Below, piece by piece: positions 18,649 through 28,174 of a DNA stretch of 46,269 nucleotides. The translations under genes were made by a program, and so were the position numbers. Under the pieces are notes generated by a model that saw only the letters and a list, made by a program, of their open reading frames with translations, had not been told where the DNA came from and ran no database searches. This stretch comes from JAKEHA01 sp964560355. GTDB taxonomy: Bacteria > Krumholzibacteriota > Krumholzibacteriia > WVZY01 > JAKEHA01. Location of the stretch: positions 1 through 46,269 of the forward strand of contig CAZLLI010000011.1 in assembly GCA_964560355.1 (NCBI GenBank). The letters run 5' to 3'. Position 1 is the first letter of the stretch. Each line of letters starts with the position of its first letter.

Positions 18649-21600
18649 ATGCGATTGAGTTGCGTTGCCGGAATCGCCGCTGCCGTGCTCGCTTGCCTTA
18701 ATCTGCTCACCGCGCACGAATCGGGTGCGGAAACCAAGAAGAATAAGCCGCGTTTTGAGATTCCGCGTGAAGGACGGCCAGGCCGTATCTACCCGCAACG
18801 CTACCTCGATATAGACGATCCACGAGAGGCAGCGCGTCAGCTGCTCGATGACGCGGCTCTCGCTCAGGTTGATGTGGACAAGGTGTGGCACACTACACCG
18901 CACGACGAAATCCTGGTCCCGAGTGGCCCGATTGTGCCAAACAGGAAGGACCTGACTTTCTTTGAACGAGCTAACACGTTGATCGCGGGTGGTACCGACA
19001 CCAGCGTAGTCTGCCTCATCAAGTTCAAGAGATCCCTGAGTATCAAAGAACTCGCAGATAGAATGAACCTCGGGATCAAGCCGTATCGTGTGCTGCGGTA
19101 CTACACCTACGTTTCTCGGGTGCCGGTTCGAGTTGCCCAGTCATTGCGGGAAGACGAACTCGTTGATTGGGTTGGTCTATATCCGCCTGAGCAAAAAGTC
19201 TATTCCACACCGCCGACATCAAGTCGGCTCTTCTATGTGTTCACCCTTGTCGACGATCTGCCGACCTGTCGACATACAATGAAGCATCTAGGTGCGAAGG
19301 TCAGGTCGTTCCACTTGTTGGATGCTGGCGACGGCGAGATATCAACGATGTATACGGTTGAGATGGATCCCAAGGTAGTTGAACGCCTGGCTTCAGAATG
19401 GTGGGTATTGTCGATCGGACAACAGGGGGAACTAAGAACAGACTCGGATTCGCCGCCGGATCCAGATGCCGCTCGGAGTTCAATGATCGTGTCGCCGAAT
19501 CTCCGGCCGCTAGACAGCAGGAAGCTCTGCGGTTGGACCAAGGGTGCGAGATACACCGGAGATGGCGACACCGTAATGGTGTTCGACGACGGGTGCTATA
19601 GGCAGCACCCCGATTTTCAGGCAAGGGCGCTTGGGTATCCGCTCAGCGATCCAAGTGCGGACGTGTTTCACGGTACTCATACGGCCGGGATCATTCTTGG
19701 TCGCCACAACACGTTGGTGAAGGGTGGTGGCGCGAGTGGAATGGCCCCGCGGGCTAGGTTAACGTTCCGAGCGATCTCGAATCCGTCTTGGTGGGACATG
19801 TTCGAGGACAAGCGTAGGATAGTTAACCTGTCATTGGCGGAGCCGCTGTACCTATTCGGATATGGCTGGGGAGCTTACTATACGGACTTTTTCTCGTACA
19901 GCTCCGACCACGACGAACTCGTCGTTATATCTGCCGGGAACGAAGGCAACAACGCCATCGACTTTGTCACGAGTCCCGGGACAGCGAAGAATGCCCTTAC
20001 CGTGGGTGGGATTCGTTACGTCGAGACGGACACAAGCTTTGCCGTATTCGGTTCGAAGGCAAGTTTCAGCCCCACGGGTGCATCGCGTGACGATAACCGA
20101 TTGAAACCGGACATTGTTGCCCCGAGCGGTGAGGGCGACAACAGCGTGATTTCTTGCATGTCACTTACGCAGCCAAGTTTTGTTTACGAATGGGATAAGC
20201 CGCTCTTGTATGCAAGAGCTGATGCACCTGGCAACAGCCAGAGCACGCCCCACGTTACGGGTGCAGCGGCGGTCGTGCGTGAATGGTATCGGCTTTGGCG
20301 CAACCAATTTCACCCGTACGACAACGCCTATGCCCCCACGTCCCAGCTATTGAGGGCGTTGCTTATCAATACGGCGATCCCATTGCGCTGGAACGGAAGC
20401 TATGATCGACGGTTCCCGGATACGCCGGCGGACACAGTGGCGACCAGCGAAACGCGTGGTGGGTTCGCAGACTCTGAATTTGGCTTTGGTCTGGTGAACG
20501 CTTATTCCGGGGTTTCGTCGACCGAATCTGAATATCGAAGGGTACTCGTTTGGCAGGAACGCATCGATCTCAACTTTACGCTCGACAAGTCTTTCTCGGT
20601 GCGGTCGGCTCCGATCGGTCCTTCAAGTCGTCCGCGGTATTTGGTAGCAACTATGGCCTACGACGATGTGCCGGGCAATGTTGGTACAATCAACCCGATG
20701 CGGGATCGCCTCGAGTTCTCGCTCGTTGATCCGATGGGCAACCAGTACGACTTCATCCCGCCGTTTCCGCTTGTCGCTGGAACTGTGCAAAAGATCATCG
20801 TGCCCTGGCCGACGATTGCGAACGGCCACAACTGGTCAGCGAGGGTGCGCTTCGCGAGCACGACAGACGGACGCAATTTCCCAGCGCAAGACTTCGCCGT
20901 TGTCGTCGACGTAGTCGATGTGGCGCCGCGACTAGACGTCATTGTGACTCAGAGTCGTTCCGTAGGTGTGGGAGGCACGTTGAAGATTCCCGTTACTGTC
21001 AAGAACATTGGAGAAAACGTCGCCGCCGGCGTGACTATTCGTCTCGATGATCCAGCTCATGGGCTCGTGTATGGAAGCCAAGTTGATACGACACACTATG
21101 TCGGTAACCTCGTGAAGGGCCAAGCGAGCGCGACAAAAACCTTCGAAGTTACTGTCCCCATGGGCGCGCAGTTAATAACCTTGAACCTCAAGGTAGATGC
21201 GATAAACAAGATGATCGACGGCGGGCCATATCCCATTCGCAAGACCATCACGATTCAGACTGTCGATGTGAGAAAAATTTATGGACGAATTGCGATGGCG
21301 CCAACCGGTATCAACAAGAGTGTGCGAGGAGCTGAAATTCTTATCAATGGTGTGGCTTCGGGGGAGACAACCGACGAAAACGGGTCCTATTCCATCGATG
21401 TCCCCACGAATTTCTCAGGTCTCGTAAGGCCGAAGAAGGGAACGAGCGTGTTCATTCCGGCGTCAACACCGTACACGAATGTGACGCAGAACCAGCCTAA
21501 TCAAAACTACGATACGGTATTTCACACGGTGTCGGGGATCATTCTTGATGAGAACCAGCAAGCCGTGTCCGGAGTTACCATTGTTGCAAAGCCATCAGCG

Positions 21601-24600
21601 GGAAACAAGTTCTGGAATAGCGAGCCGGCGGTAACGCAGGCAAACGGCACCTTTACGATGAACGTTGAGCACGGTTGGGAAGGGAAGTTTGAACCGCAAG
21701 TAAACTCGACATACACCAGTTTCGAGTTTGTCAACCCTGCCCACGCGTCGCACGATTCGATCGTCAGCAATGTCTACTCTCACAACATCAGCGCACGAAG
21801 GGCAGTGAACTGGCAGCCAAACGGAATTCCGATTGGCACATCGGCAGTTTGGAGCGACCAGCCTCGAGTTGCCGCCGATGGAACTGGTGGCGCCATTACC
21901 GTTTGGTGTGATGATCGTAGCCCTGCGACCGCTCGCGACATATGGGCACAACGCGTGGACTCAAACGGTAACCCGGTATGGGGCGGGAGCCAGCTGCCTA
22001 TCTGCACCGCCGCCGGTAGTCAAGAGTCGCCGTGGATTGAGGACCTGGGAGACGACACGTTCATTGTCGTTTGGGCCGACATGCGTAATGGCAACCGCGA
22101 CGTATTCGCGCAACGCATTAGCTTGAGCGGCCAGCCGCTTTGGGCGTCCAACGGAATAGCTGTCTGTCAAGCCGGTGGCGACCAGCAGAACCTCCAGGTG
22201 ATTGCTATTGCAGGTGGCGCCGGAGTCATCGCAGTCTGGGAAGATAGGCGGGCCGGAAGCGCGGACATCTACGCTCAGAAGGTACTTCCGACTGGTGTCC
22301 TCGCGTGGAACGCTGGAGGCGTTGCGATATGTACGGCGTCGGGCGAGCAGACTGGTCCAGAGATAGTTGGTGATCACGCAGGCGGTGTCTACGTCGTGTG
22401 GCGAGACAAGCGCCCAGGTTCTGGATCCGGCCAGGTGTACGTTCAGCATCTCCTCGCGGATGGTTCGGGTACGTTCGGCGTAGATGGGATGCGATCGTAC
22501 GCGTCCAACTGCGGGCAGTTTGGTCCGGCAGTAGCAGTCACTTCCGATAGCGCGTGCCTCGTGGCGCACGTTGAGTGCTCCAAAGTAATAGTCAGTAAGA
22601 TCTCCGCGGGTGGGCAAGTCTTGTGGGCGCAAAACGTCGGTGCTTCGGGAGGTAAGAACGTTTCGATCTCTGGAGACGATTCTGGAGGCGGTGTTGTCGC
22701 GTGGGAATCGTACATCTATACTGGGTGTGCCAACCTAATTACTTATCGAACTGTAAAGTTGCAGCGTCTTGACTCGTACGGTGAGCCGATTTGGGGCGGC
22801 GCCGACAGCGGGATTCTCGCTAGCCCAGCCAAGTTCGGAGATCAACCAGCATTGATGAAGGACGGTTCCGGTGGCTTTATTGTGTGTTGGCGTACGGGTG
22901 AGGCTCCCTTCACGTGTTCTCCGATTGACACGACACAAGCCAACATCATGGCGCAGCATTACGACGCGACGGGCTCGCGAATGTGGAGCAGCAACCTTGT
23001 GATCGGCGGAGAGGCCAATGCCCAGGAGAAAGTCGCCATTGCATCCGACTTGGTATCTGGGTTCGTGGCATGTTGGCTTGATAAGAGAGTTCCGTCTCAG
23101 AATGCAGTATCCGTTGCTCGGATCAATGACACGCCCCAAATGTTCGCGGTGAGTGGTCACGTTCGGGATCTTGCTGGAGATGGCGTTGGGAATCTGGAGG
23201 TACGCGCGGTGGATGGGGCGGACGTCCTTGTGGCGAGGATGTCGAGGAGTGATGGCAGTTTCGTGCTGGGCGTCCCGGCCTACTGGCGTGGCAGTGTCGA
23301 GGTAGTACCTCGTGGCTACTTCAACACAGCAACACTAAGTGCACAGATTATCGGTCCGATGCTGTCATCGGTGGTCCGCGACTTTGAAGTTGCTCACGAG
23401 GCGACTCGCTGGCAACAGGGTGGTCTTGAGTTAGTCGATGGCTCGACAGATATGGTCGCTCCATCTGCAGTAACCAACCACGTGGGCGATTTAGTAGCGA
23501 CCTGGGTCGTAGATGAACAAGTCTCCGGCGGCGAGGATGCGGATGTTCACGTTCAGCGAATTGATCCCTCAGGTGACGTTCAATGGACGAGGGGCGGCGA
23601 CTTGACAGTCACGCTAGGAACCAGAGATGAGCTTCCGACAGTTGTGCCGAGCGCGGGGAGCGATGTCATCTTGTTGTGGCGTCGGGATGGGGAGTTTGAG
23701 GGAGAAGATGCCGGCATTAGGGCACGCCGATTCGCTGATCCTACCGATGTTGAGTGGGGAGACGTCTCGGTCGTTGATGATTTCGACGTTGGCTTATTCT
23801 CGGCCTGCTCCGACCTGGATGACGGAGCTTTTGTGTGTTGGTTCGACGAGTCATGGTGCTGGCTAGCGCGACTCGGAGACGACGGGACGCTGATTTGGCC
23901 AGCGCCAGTGAAGTTGGGGTTTGCCGGGATCTCAGCTCCGATTATGGAGGCGGACAGCTTGTCGGGTAGCGTCGTCGTATCGTGGCAGAAAGGAAGTGTT
24001 GGGCAGAATTATGTCTACGTGCAGAAAGTAAGCGCCGCCGGTTTGACTCTGTGGGGACAGCCATCGGAGCCAGTTACGGTGCGCGGTGGATTTGTTCATA
24101 TGGAACCGGGCGACTTCCGAATGACCGGTGACGGGGGTGGAGGCGCCTTCGTAGCGTGGAGCGAACGTAGTGGCGCGAGTACAACCGACGAGCGGATTCG
24201 CGCGAATTGGGTGTACAACGACGGAACGCGGTTCTTGGGTTCTGGCGGCGTCGAGATGCCGGGGCCGGCTGGGCGGATGCTAATCGCGGATGTCGCAAAG
24301 GACCACTATTCGAGGTTCTTCGTGCTCTACCGCGAGAAGGAGCCGCTCAGTCCGGTGTTCCGACTCGCGGTGAGGAGTGTTCAGCCGGACGTTTTCGGCG
24401 GACTTTCCGACTTTTGGGGCGCGTCGGGTAAGACCGTGGATGTAGGTGGAATACAAGAGTCGAGGGTCTTGGGGCACGATCCGACAGGAGGGTGTCTGGT
24501 CGTTTGGCGGGACAACTACGACATGAAGGCAACCGGCCTCGGAGCAGACGGAAGCCCTGCGTGGGTCGATCGAGAGTACCGTGTTGCGACCGACGTTCTT

Positions 24601-25986
24601 GGCGATGTACGTGTAGCTGCCGACGGCGCGCGCGGCGCGTATGTTGTTTGGCGAGGTGCCGCAAATGTGTTGTTCGCTGCGCGTGTCAACAGTGACGTGT
24701 TGCCAAACGCCAACGTTACCATTTCAAGCTTCGTTCGACATAAGACGGGGATTGTCCAACCCTATACTGAGCGGCACGCGAATGGCTGCCCCAAGGGCGA
24801 CGAGGATGATCTTGTCTTCAATATCGACGTCGACGGCGACCTATTAGGACCTCCGTCAGCATCATCAATTGTGATTTCATCTCCGCCCTCGTCAAGTGGC
24901 GTGACGTTCCACAGGGCGGAGACTGCAGACTCTACGCTGACACGTGATGGCGACCACTACCGCACCACGATCACCGTGTCAGAGTTCACAGGCTGCGGCG
25001 AAGACTCAGTCGAAGTCAGAATCAATGATTGGGTCGTCGGCCATGCGCGCTTCAACGTCAAGTCGCCGGATATTAACTCTTCGGCGACGGTCAACCTCGC
25101 GGACTTCAGCATATTTGGCGCGGCGTATCCCTCGACAAGATGTAACTGCATCTATACTCATAAGACCTACGATTCATGTCTCGATTTCCAAATGCCGGAC
25201 ACTGTGCTCAATATCCAGGATTTCGGACTATACGGAAGTCACAACACCCATTTTTACAACGCTGGACAACAGCCTGTTGCGCCTGCTAGCCCAGTTGGCA
25301 CAGTCAACATCACGTTTGAGGAGTTGGAAGTCGGTGGTGAGCGGCGATTGCGAGCGCATGTTGTGCTTAACACCGGGCAGGCGTTCGCGGCGGGCTTTTT
25401 GGCGTTACGGAATGAGAATCCCGTCTTGCAGTTTGCCGAATGGAAACAGGATGAACAGTATCCGTTTCTAACAATCGGCACGGAAGTTGAGCGGGATGGC
25501 CGCAAGGAAGTCGTGCTTGGGGTGCTTGGTTCGAAGCAACCATCCACTGGAGTAATTGAGCTGGGCTATGTAGACCTCATCGTCGACTCGGAGGGTCCGC
25601 TCGAGCTCACTGGTGACGACCTCGCGCTTGTCACTGGCGAAATACTTGACCCAACTGGCGGTATCCTAGGGGTATCGGCGGGTGGCCGTGATGTCCGACC
25701 GAGGCGATTCGAAAACTGGCTTTCGCAGAACTATCCAAATCCATTTAATCCAACGACGACGATCTCCTTCTCCATCGCAAAGAGCGGGCACGTTAACCTC
25801 GTCGTATTTGACGTAACGGGCGCCGTCGTCAGAAACCTACTTAGTGAAAGTCGGCGACCCAGCCAATACAGGGTGCTTTGGGATGGGCGAAATAACGCGG
25901 GAGCGCCCGTCGCGTCAGGTGTGTACTTCTATCGACTAAAGGCGCCCGGCTTCACATCCGCCAAGAAGATGGTGTTGCTGAAGTAA
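18649..25986 (+). CDS. Giant secreted subtilisin-like (S8) multidomain protein with T9SS-like C-terminal domain
   Basis: A 2445-aa exported protein. Its signal peptide is LSCVAGIAAAVLACLNLLTA. The S8 peptidase domain (about 300-560) has the full catalytic set: D313 (VFDDG), H341 (HGTHTAG), oxyanion N431 (SAGNEG) and S530 (GNSQSTPHVTG). A CARDB-like domain follows (about 760-870), then two carboxypeptidase-regulatory-like domains (about 875-1040). Two long blocks of repeats of about 45-60 residues (about 1050-1495 and 1585-2020) have the pattern VWxDxR...DIYAQRV...G..LW; these probably form propellers. A dockerin-like segment (NLADFSIFGAAYP, NIQDFGLYGSH, about 2138-2203), a cohesin-like beta domain (about 2218-2341) and a FlgD/T9SS-like sorting domain (NYPNPFNPTTTISFSI to the end) complete it. 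GC is clearly lower than in neighbours. RBS GGGAGG fixes the start. A surface or extracellular protease is the likely role; substrate unknown. Confidence 0.88.
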   Translation: MRLSCVAGIAAAVLACLNLLTAHESGAETKKNKPRFEIPREGRPGRIYPQRYLDIDDPREAARQLLDDAALAQVDVDKVWHTTPHDEILVPSGPIVPNRKDLTFFERANTLIAGGTDTSVVCLIKFKRSLSIKELADRMNLGIKPYRVLRYYTYVSRVPVRVAQSLREDELVDWVGLYPPEQKVYSTPPTSSRLFYVFTLVDDLPTCRHTMKHLGAKVRSFHLLDAGDGEISTMYTVEMDPKVVERLASEWWVLSIGQQGELRTDSDSPPDPDAARSSMIVSPNLRPLDSRKLCGWTKGARYTGDGDTVMVFDDGCYRQHPDFQARALGYPLSDPSADVFHGTHTAGIILGRHNTLVKGGGASGMAPRARLTFRAISNPSWWDMFEDKRRIVNLSLAEPLYLFGYGWGAYYTDFFSYSSDHDELVVISAGNEGNNAIDFVTSPGTAKNALTVGGIRYVETDTSFAVFGSKASFSPTGASRDDNRLKPDIVAPSGEGDNSVISCMSLTQPSFVYEWDKPLLYARADAPGNSQSTPHVTGAAAVVREWYRLWRNQFHPYDNAYAPTSQLLRALLINTAIPLRWNGSYDRRFPDTPADTVATSETRGGFADSEFGFGLVNAYSGVSSTESEYRRVLVWQERIDLNFTLDKSFSVRSAPIGPSSRPRYLVATMAYDDVPGNVGTINPMRDRLEFSLVDPMGNQYDFIPPFPLVAGTVQKIIVPWPTIANGHNWSARVRFASTTDGRNFPAQDFAVVVDVVDVAPRLDVIVTQSRSVGVGGTLKIPVTVKNIGENVAAGVTIRLDDPAHGLVYGSQVDTTHYVGNLVKGQASATKTFEVTVPMGAQLITLNLKVDAINKMIDGGPYPIRKTITIQTVDVRKIYGRIAMAPTGINKSVRGAEILINGVASGETTDENGSYSIDVPTNFSGLVRPKKGTSVFIPASTPYTNVTQNQPNQNYDTVFHTVSGIILDENQQAVSGVTIVAKPSAGNKFWNSEPAVTQANGTFTMNVEHGWEGKFEPQVNSTYTSFEFVNPAHASHDSIVSNVYSHNISARRAVNWQPNGIPIGTSAVWSDQPRVAADGTGGAITVWCDDRSPATARDIWAQRVDSNGNPVWGGSQLPICTAAGSQESPWIEDLGDDTFIVVWADMRNGNRDVFAQRISLSGQPLWASNGIAVCQAGGDQQNLQVIAIAGGAGVIAVWEDRRAGSADIYAQKVLPTGVLAWNAGGVAICTASGEQTGPEIVGDHAGGVYVVWRDKRPGSGSGQVYVQHLLADGSGTFGVDGMRSYASNCGQFGPAVAVTSDSACLVAHVECSKVIVSKISAGGQVLWAQNVGASGGKNVSISGDDSGGGVVAWESYIYTGCANLITYRTVKLQRLDSYGEPIWGGADSGILASPAKFGDQPALMKDGSGGFIVCWRTGEAPFTCSPIDTTQANIMAQHYDATGSRMWSSNLVIGGEANAQEKVAIASDLVSGFVACWLDKRVPSQNAVSVARINDTPQMFAVSGHVRDLAGDGVGNLEVRAVDGADVLVARMSRSDGSFVLGVPAYWRGSVEVVPRGYFNTATLSAQIIGPMLSSVVRDFEVAHEATRWQQGGLELVDGSTDMVAPSAVTNHVGDLVATWVVDEQVSGGEDADVHVQRIDPSGDVQWTRGGDLTVTLGTRDELPTVVPSAGSDVILLWRRDGEFEGEDAGIRARRFADPTDVEWGDVSVVDDFDVGLFSACSDLDDGAFVCWFDESWCWLARLGDDGTLIWPAPVKLGFAGISAPIMEADSLSGSVVVSWQKGSVGQNYVYVQKVSAAGLTLWGQPSEPVTVRGGFVHMEPGDFRMTGDGGGGAFVAWSERSGASTTDERIRANWVYNDGTRFLGSGGVEMPGPAGRMLIADVAKDHYSRFFVLYREKEPLSPVFRLAVRSVQPDVFGGLSDFWGASGKTVDVGGIQESRVLGHDPTGGCLVVWRDNYDMKATGLGADGSPAWVDREYRVATDVLGDVRVAADGARGAYVVWRGAANVLFAARVNSDVLPNANVTISSFVRHKTGIVQPYTERHANGCPKGDEDDLVFNIDVDGDLLGPPSASSIVISSPPSSSGVTFHRAETADSTLTRDGDHYRTTITVSEFTGCGEDSVEVRINDWVVGHARFNVKSPDINSSATVNLADFSIFGAAYPSTRCNCIYTHKTYDSCLDFQMPDTVLNIQDFGLYGSHNTHFYNAGQQPVAPASPVGTVNITFEELEVGGERRLRAHVVLNTGQAFAAGFLALRNENPVLQFAEWKQDEQYPFLTIGTEVERDGRKEVVLGVLGSKQPSTGVIELGYVDLIVDSEGPLELTGDDLALVTGEILDPTGGILGVSAGGRDVRPRRFENWLSQNYPNPFNPTTTISFSIAKSGHVNLVVFDVTGAVVRNLLSESRRPSQYRVLWDGRNNAGAPVASGVYFYRLKAPGFTSAKKMVLLK

Positions 25987-25997
25987 GGCAGGCGTGT

Positions 25998-26903
25998 TCA
26001 GTCCACATACTCGAATCGGATGATCGAGTTTTCATGCATGACGAAGACACTCGCGCCGTCGACGTCGACTGACTCCGGGGGATCGAGGCCTTGACCATAC
26101 ATGCCCCGTGAATAGAAGTCGCTTAGGTAGCCACCATGTAGCGTGAGCTTCTGGATGCGAAAGTTGATCATGTCAGCCACGTAAAGAACTTTGCCTGCGA
26201 CGTCAAGTCCCCGCGGCGCATAGAACTGACCGGGACTGTTGCCACGCTTACCGAACTCTCGGACAAATTCGCCGTCGGTGGTGTAAACCAGGATTCGGTG
26301 TCGCCACGAGTCGGAAACGAACACTAGGCCTGCATCTGCAACTGCGATGCCTGCGACCCCGCCCGCACCTTGAGAATCCGAGTTCTCGATTCTCCACTCT
26401 CGCTTGAATTCACCATCGATCCCATACTTCACTACGAGATCACGATTGTCGTCCAGCACATAGATATCTCCGGCCGCGTCCGCGTCAATCAAGTCGCCGC
26501 CGCCTGAAACGCTGCGATGACGCGTCTCGGGCCATGAATTCACAACGGCGTAGTTCTTGTCGATGACGAACACCCGACTCGACGAGAGTGCTACAAATGT
26601 CTCGCCAACATGAGTCAGACCGTTTGTGCTGAGGGTGTCATTTCCGAAGATTACGAACCAGTTTCCGAGCGAGTCACCGTCGCTCGAGTAGGTCATAACA
26701 TCAAGGTTCCAGAATTGGGTTACGTGGACATGGCCACCGTCGTCCGTCGTGAACGACCATGTGTCTGCCTCCCACTGGCTGCGATACTCCGGCACTCTGG
26801 TGTCGAGAGGCTCGTTGGGACTCGACGGGTCGTCACAAGAGGCGCATATAGTCACGCCGAGCGCGAGTGTTAGAGCTAGTGGTTGTGTGAGCCGTCGAGG
26901 CAA
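25998..26903 (-). CDS. Exported NHL-repeat beta-propeller protein, possible lipoprotein
   Basis: A 301-aa exported protein. A signal sequence (PLALTLALGVTICAS) precedes a Cys in ICASCDDPSSPNEP. The Cys and Pro/Ser-rich linker suggest a lipoprotein, though the lipobox is imperfect. The remainder shows NHL-type blades: FVSDSWRHRILVYTTDGEFV, LYVADMINFRIQKLTLHGGY, IYVLDDNRDLVVKYGIDGEF. This predicts a beta-propeller binding protein, not an enzyme. TTG 26903 is chosen because AGGAG (26911-26915) lies 7 nt upstream; a TTG at 26939 would fall inside the predicted -10 box. The gene is convergent with the giant protease gene, with only 11 nt between stop codons, and shares its lower GC. Both probably arrived together. 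Confidence 0.8.
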   Translation of the reverse strand: MPRRLTQPLALTLALGVTICASCDDPSSPNEPLDTRVPEYRSQWEADTWSFTTDDGGHVHVTQFWNLDVMTYSSDGDSLGNWFVIFGNDTLSTNGLTHVGETFVALSSSRVFVIDKNYAVVNSWPETRHRSVSGGGDLIDADAAGDIYVLDDNRDLVVKYGIDGEFKREWRIENSDSQGAGGVAGIAVADAGLVFVSDSWRHRILVYTTDGEFVREFGKRGNSPGQFYAPRGLDVAGKVLYVADMINFRIQKLTLHGGYLSDFYSRGMYGQGLDPPESVDVDGASVFVMHENSIIRFEYVD

Positions 26904-26938
26904 TGATGAACTCCTGTGAGTGAAGGACCGTCCTCCCA

Positions 26939-26967
26939 ATATTACCTGATCCTCTTCCGCTTGGCAA
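26939..26967 (-). promoter_or_regulatory. Promoter of the NHL-repeat gene
   Basis: On the minus strand, TTGCCA (26967-26962), a 17-nt spacer and TAATAT (26944-26939). It starts transcription near 26932, which supports the TTG start at 26903. Confidence 0.6.
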
Positions 26968-26983
26968 AACCGGGGGACGGTTG

Positions 26984-27418
26984 CTAGCCGCCATCAGTCT
27001 CTGCCTTTGTTTCTTCCGCAGCTCTTATGTCGCCAGTCTCCGTGGACCACCTGGGTCGGCCTCCGATCAGGTTCACGGCCTCCACCATGTCGACTGGAGC
27101 GGGATGGGCGTATCGCATCGTCGTCGTCACACTCGCGTGGCCCAGCAAGCGTTGGACGGTAGGCAGTGGCGCGCCGGCAAGAACCAGGCCAGTCGCAATA
27201 GTGTGCCGGCAGCAATGCAGCGAACAATGAGCGATCTGAGCTCGTGACACAGCACTCGTCAGCGATTTCTTAACATCTTCGATGGAACGACCGTTGAAGC
27301 GAAACACTTTGCCAACGCGAGGTCCCGATATTCTTCGTATGGCGGCATTCGCCACAGCGTTCAGCGGTACCGACCGGTTCTTGTACAGCTTTGTCTGCAG
27401 CGTCCAATTCTCGCACAG
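26984..27418 (-). pseudogene. Tyrosine recombinase/integrase, C-terminal remnant
   Basis: An open frame of about 145 codons encoding only the C-terminal catalytic part of a phage-type integrase. KLYKNRSVPLN is the strand before the catalytic helices. HCCRHTIATGLVLAGAPLPT carries the HxxRH box. LLGHASVTTTMRYAH carries LGH and the nucleophilic Tyr. A stop codon (27419-27421) lies just upstream and no start or N-terminal DNA-binding domains are recognisable, so this is a truncated remnant. It lies 40 nt from a 46-nt tRNA-Thr 3' fragment and reads away from it, which is the usual position for the integrase of an element inserted in a tRNA gene. Confidence 0.8.
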
Positions 27419-27457
27419 CTACGCGTAAGCTGTTGTCGGTAAAGGTGCAGTTGAACT

Positions 27458-27503
27458 ATTCGTAATGCGTAGGTCAGCGGTTCGATTCCGCTCACCAGCT
27501 CCA
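27458..27503 (+). repeat. tRNA-Thr 3' fragment (att-like direct repeat)
   Basis: This copies 18330-18375 from the anticodon loop through CCA with one mismatch (45 of 46). A core starting in the anticodon loop and running to the 3' end is the classic tyrosine-integrase attachment duplication. With the intact tRNA-Thr it bounds about 9.1 kb containing the protease, NHL and integrase-remnant genes. Confidence 0.85.
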
Positions 27504-27671
27504 GTTTTTCTGCAGACAACCCATCGCACCGCGAGTCCCGCCTTCATCGCAACGCTCCCATTCCCTTCCAACCAGCAGCCTCCGCGGGGAAATGATGCAC
27601 GCGCATCATATCGGCGCTTCCTGTGAAGTGCGAAACTCCCCATAGGACTTACAACACAGGAGGTACTAACC

Positions 27672-28163
27672 ATGAGTACGCCGAAGAGTGCGTGCATGCT
27701 TGCCGTCGCGGCGTCCTGTTTGGTCTTGGCGGGGATGGGGTGGGCGCAGGAGACGATCTCCGAGGTCATCGTGATTCGGGGAGGCAGTTCCGGCATCCAG
27801 CCGCCGGCAGGATACGTGAAGGTGAATGCCGATCTCAACGCCGGCGCCGGCGGTGACTACATCTACGTTTGCTACAAGAAGGGCGTCGGCGCACCGATTA
27901 CGGGTCTCTACGTGACGCTCGACTCGGGCTCGCCGCCGGCGGATCCGCGCTACACGCGCATCGACGTGGATCTCAACGATGGCGCGGGCGGCGACTACAT
28001 CTATCTGTGGACGACGAAGGACCCCGACTGCGCCGCCATCGACGACATCATCGTGCAGTTCGGAAAGAACTCGCGACCGCCGGCGGGATACACCTGGATC
28101 GGCGTCGATCTCAACCGCAATGCGGGGGGACAGTACATCTGGCTTTCCTTCCTCAAGAAGTGA
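27672..28163 (+). CDS. Secreted three-repeat beta-prism protein (MABP-like)
   Basis: A 163-aa exported protein with a signal peptide (LAVAASCLVLAGMGWAQ). The mature part is three internal repeats: PPAGYVKVNADLNAGAGGDY followed by IYVCYKKG; PPADPRYTRIDVDLNDGAGG followed by DYIYLWTTKD; and PPAGYTWIGVDLNRNAGGQY followed by IWLSFLKK. The DLNxGAGGxYIYLCYKK pattern is that of MABP domains, a beta-prism found in MVB12 and DENN proteins and in some bacterial pore-forming proteins, where it contacts membranes. Three repeats would make one complete beta-prism. AGGAGG (27656-27661 region) precedes ATG 27672. The next gene starts 11 nt downstream. GC resembles the host genome, unlike the protease element. 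Membrane or glycan binding is inferred. Confidence 0.78.
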   Translation: MSTPKSACMLAVAASCLVLAGMGWAQETISEVIVIRGGSSGIQPPAGYVKVNADLNAGAGGDYIYVCYKKGVGAPITGLYVTLDSGSPPADPRYTRIDVDLNDGAGGDYIYLWTTKDPDCAAIDDIIVQFGKNSRPPAGYTWIGVDLNRNAGGQYIWLSFLKK

Positions 28164-28174
28164 GGAGTGCCATC

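Noticed and set aside
24000..24700. Possible second gene inside the giant protease frame
   Set aside because: Short alternative-frame ORFs here lack ribosome sites and domains; the main frame is continuous and repeat-containing.
27419..27838. Minus-strand ORF ending ...ERNRTADLRITNSST
   Set aside because: The antisense of the tRNA-Thr fragment plus the beta-prism gene; not coding.
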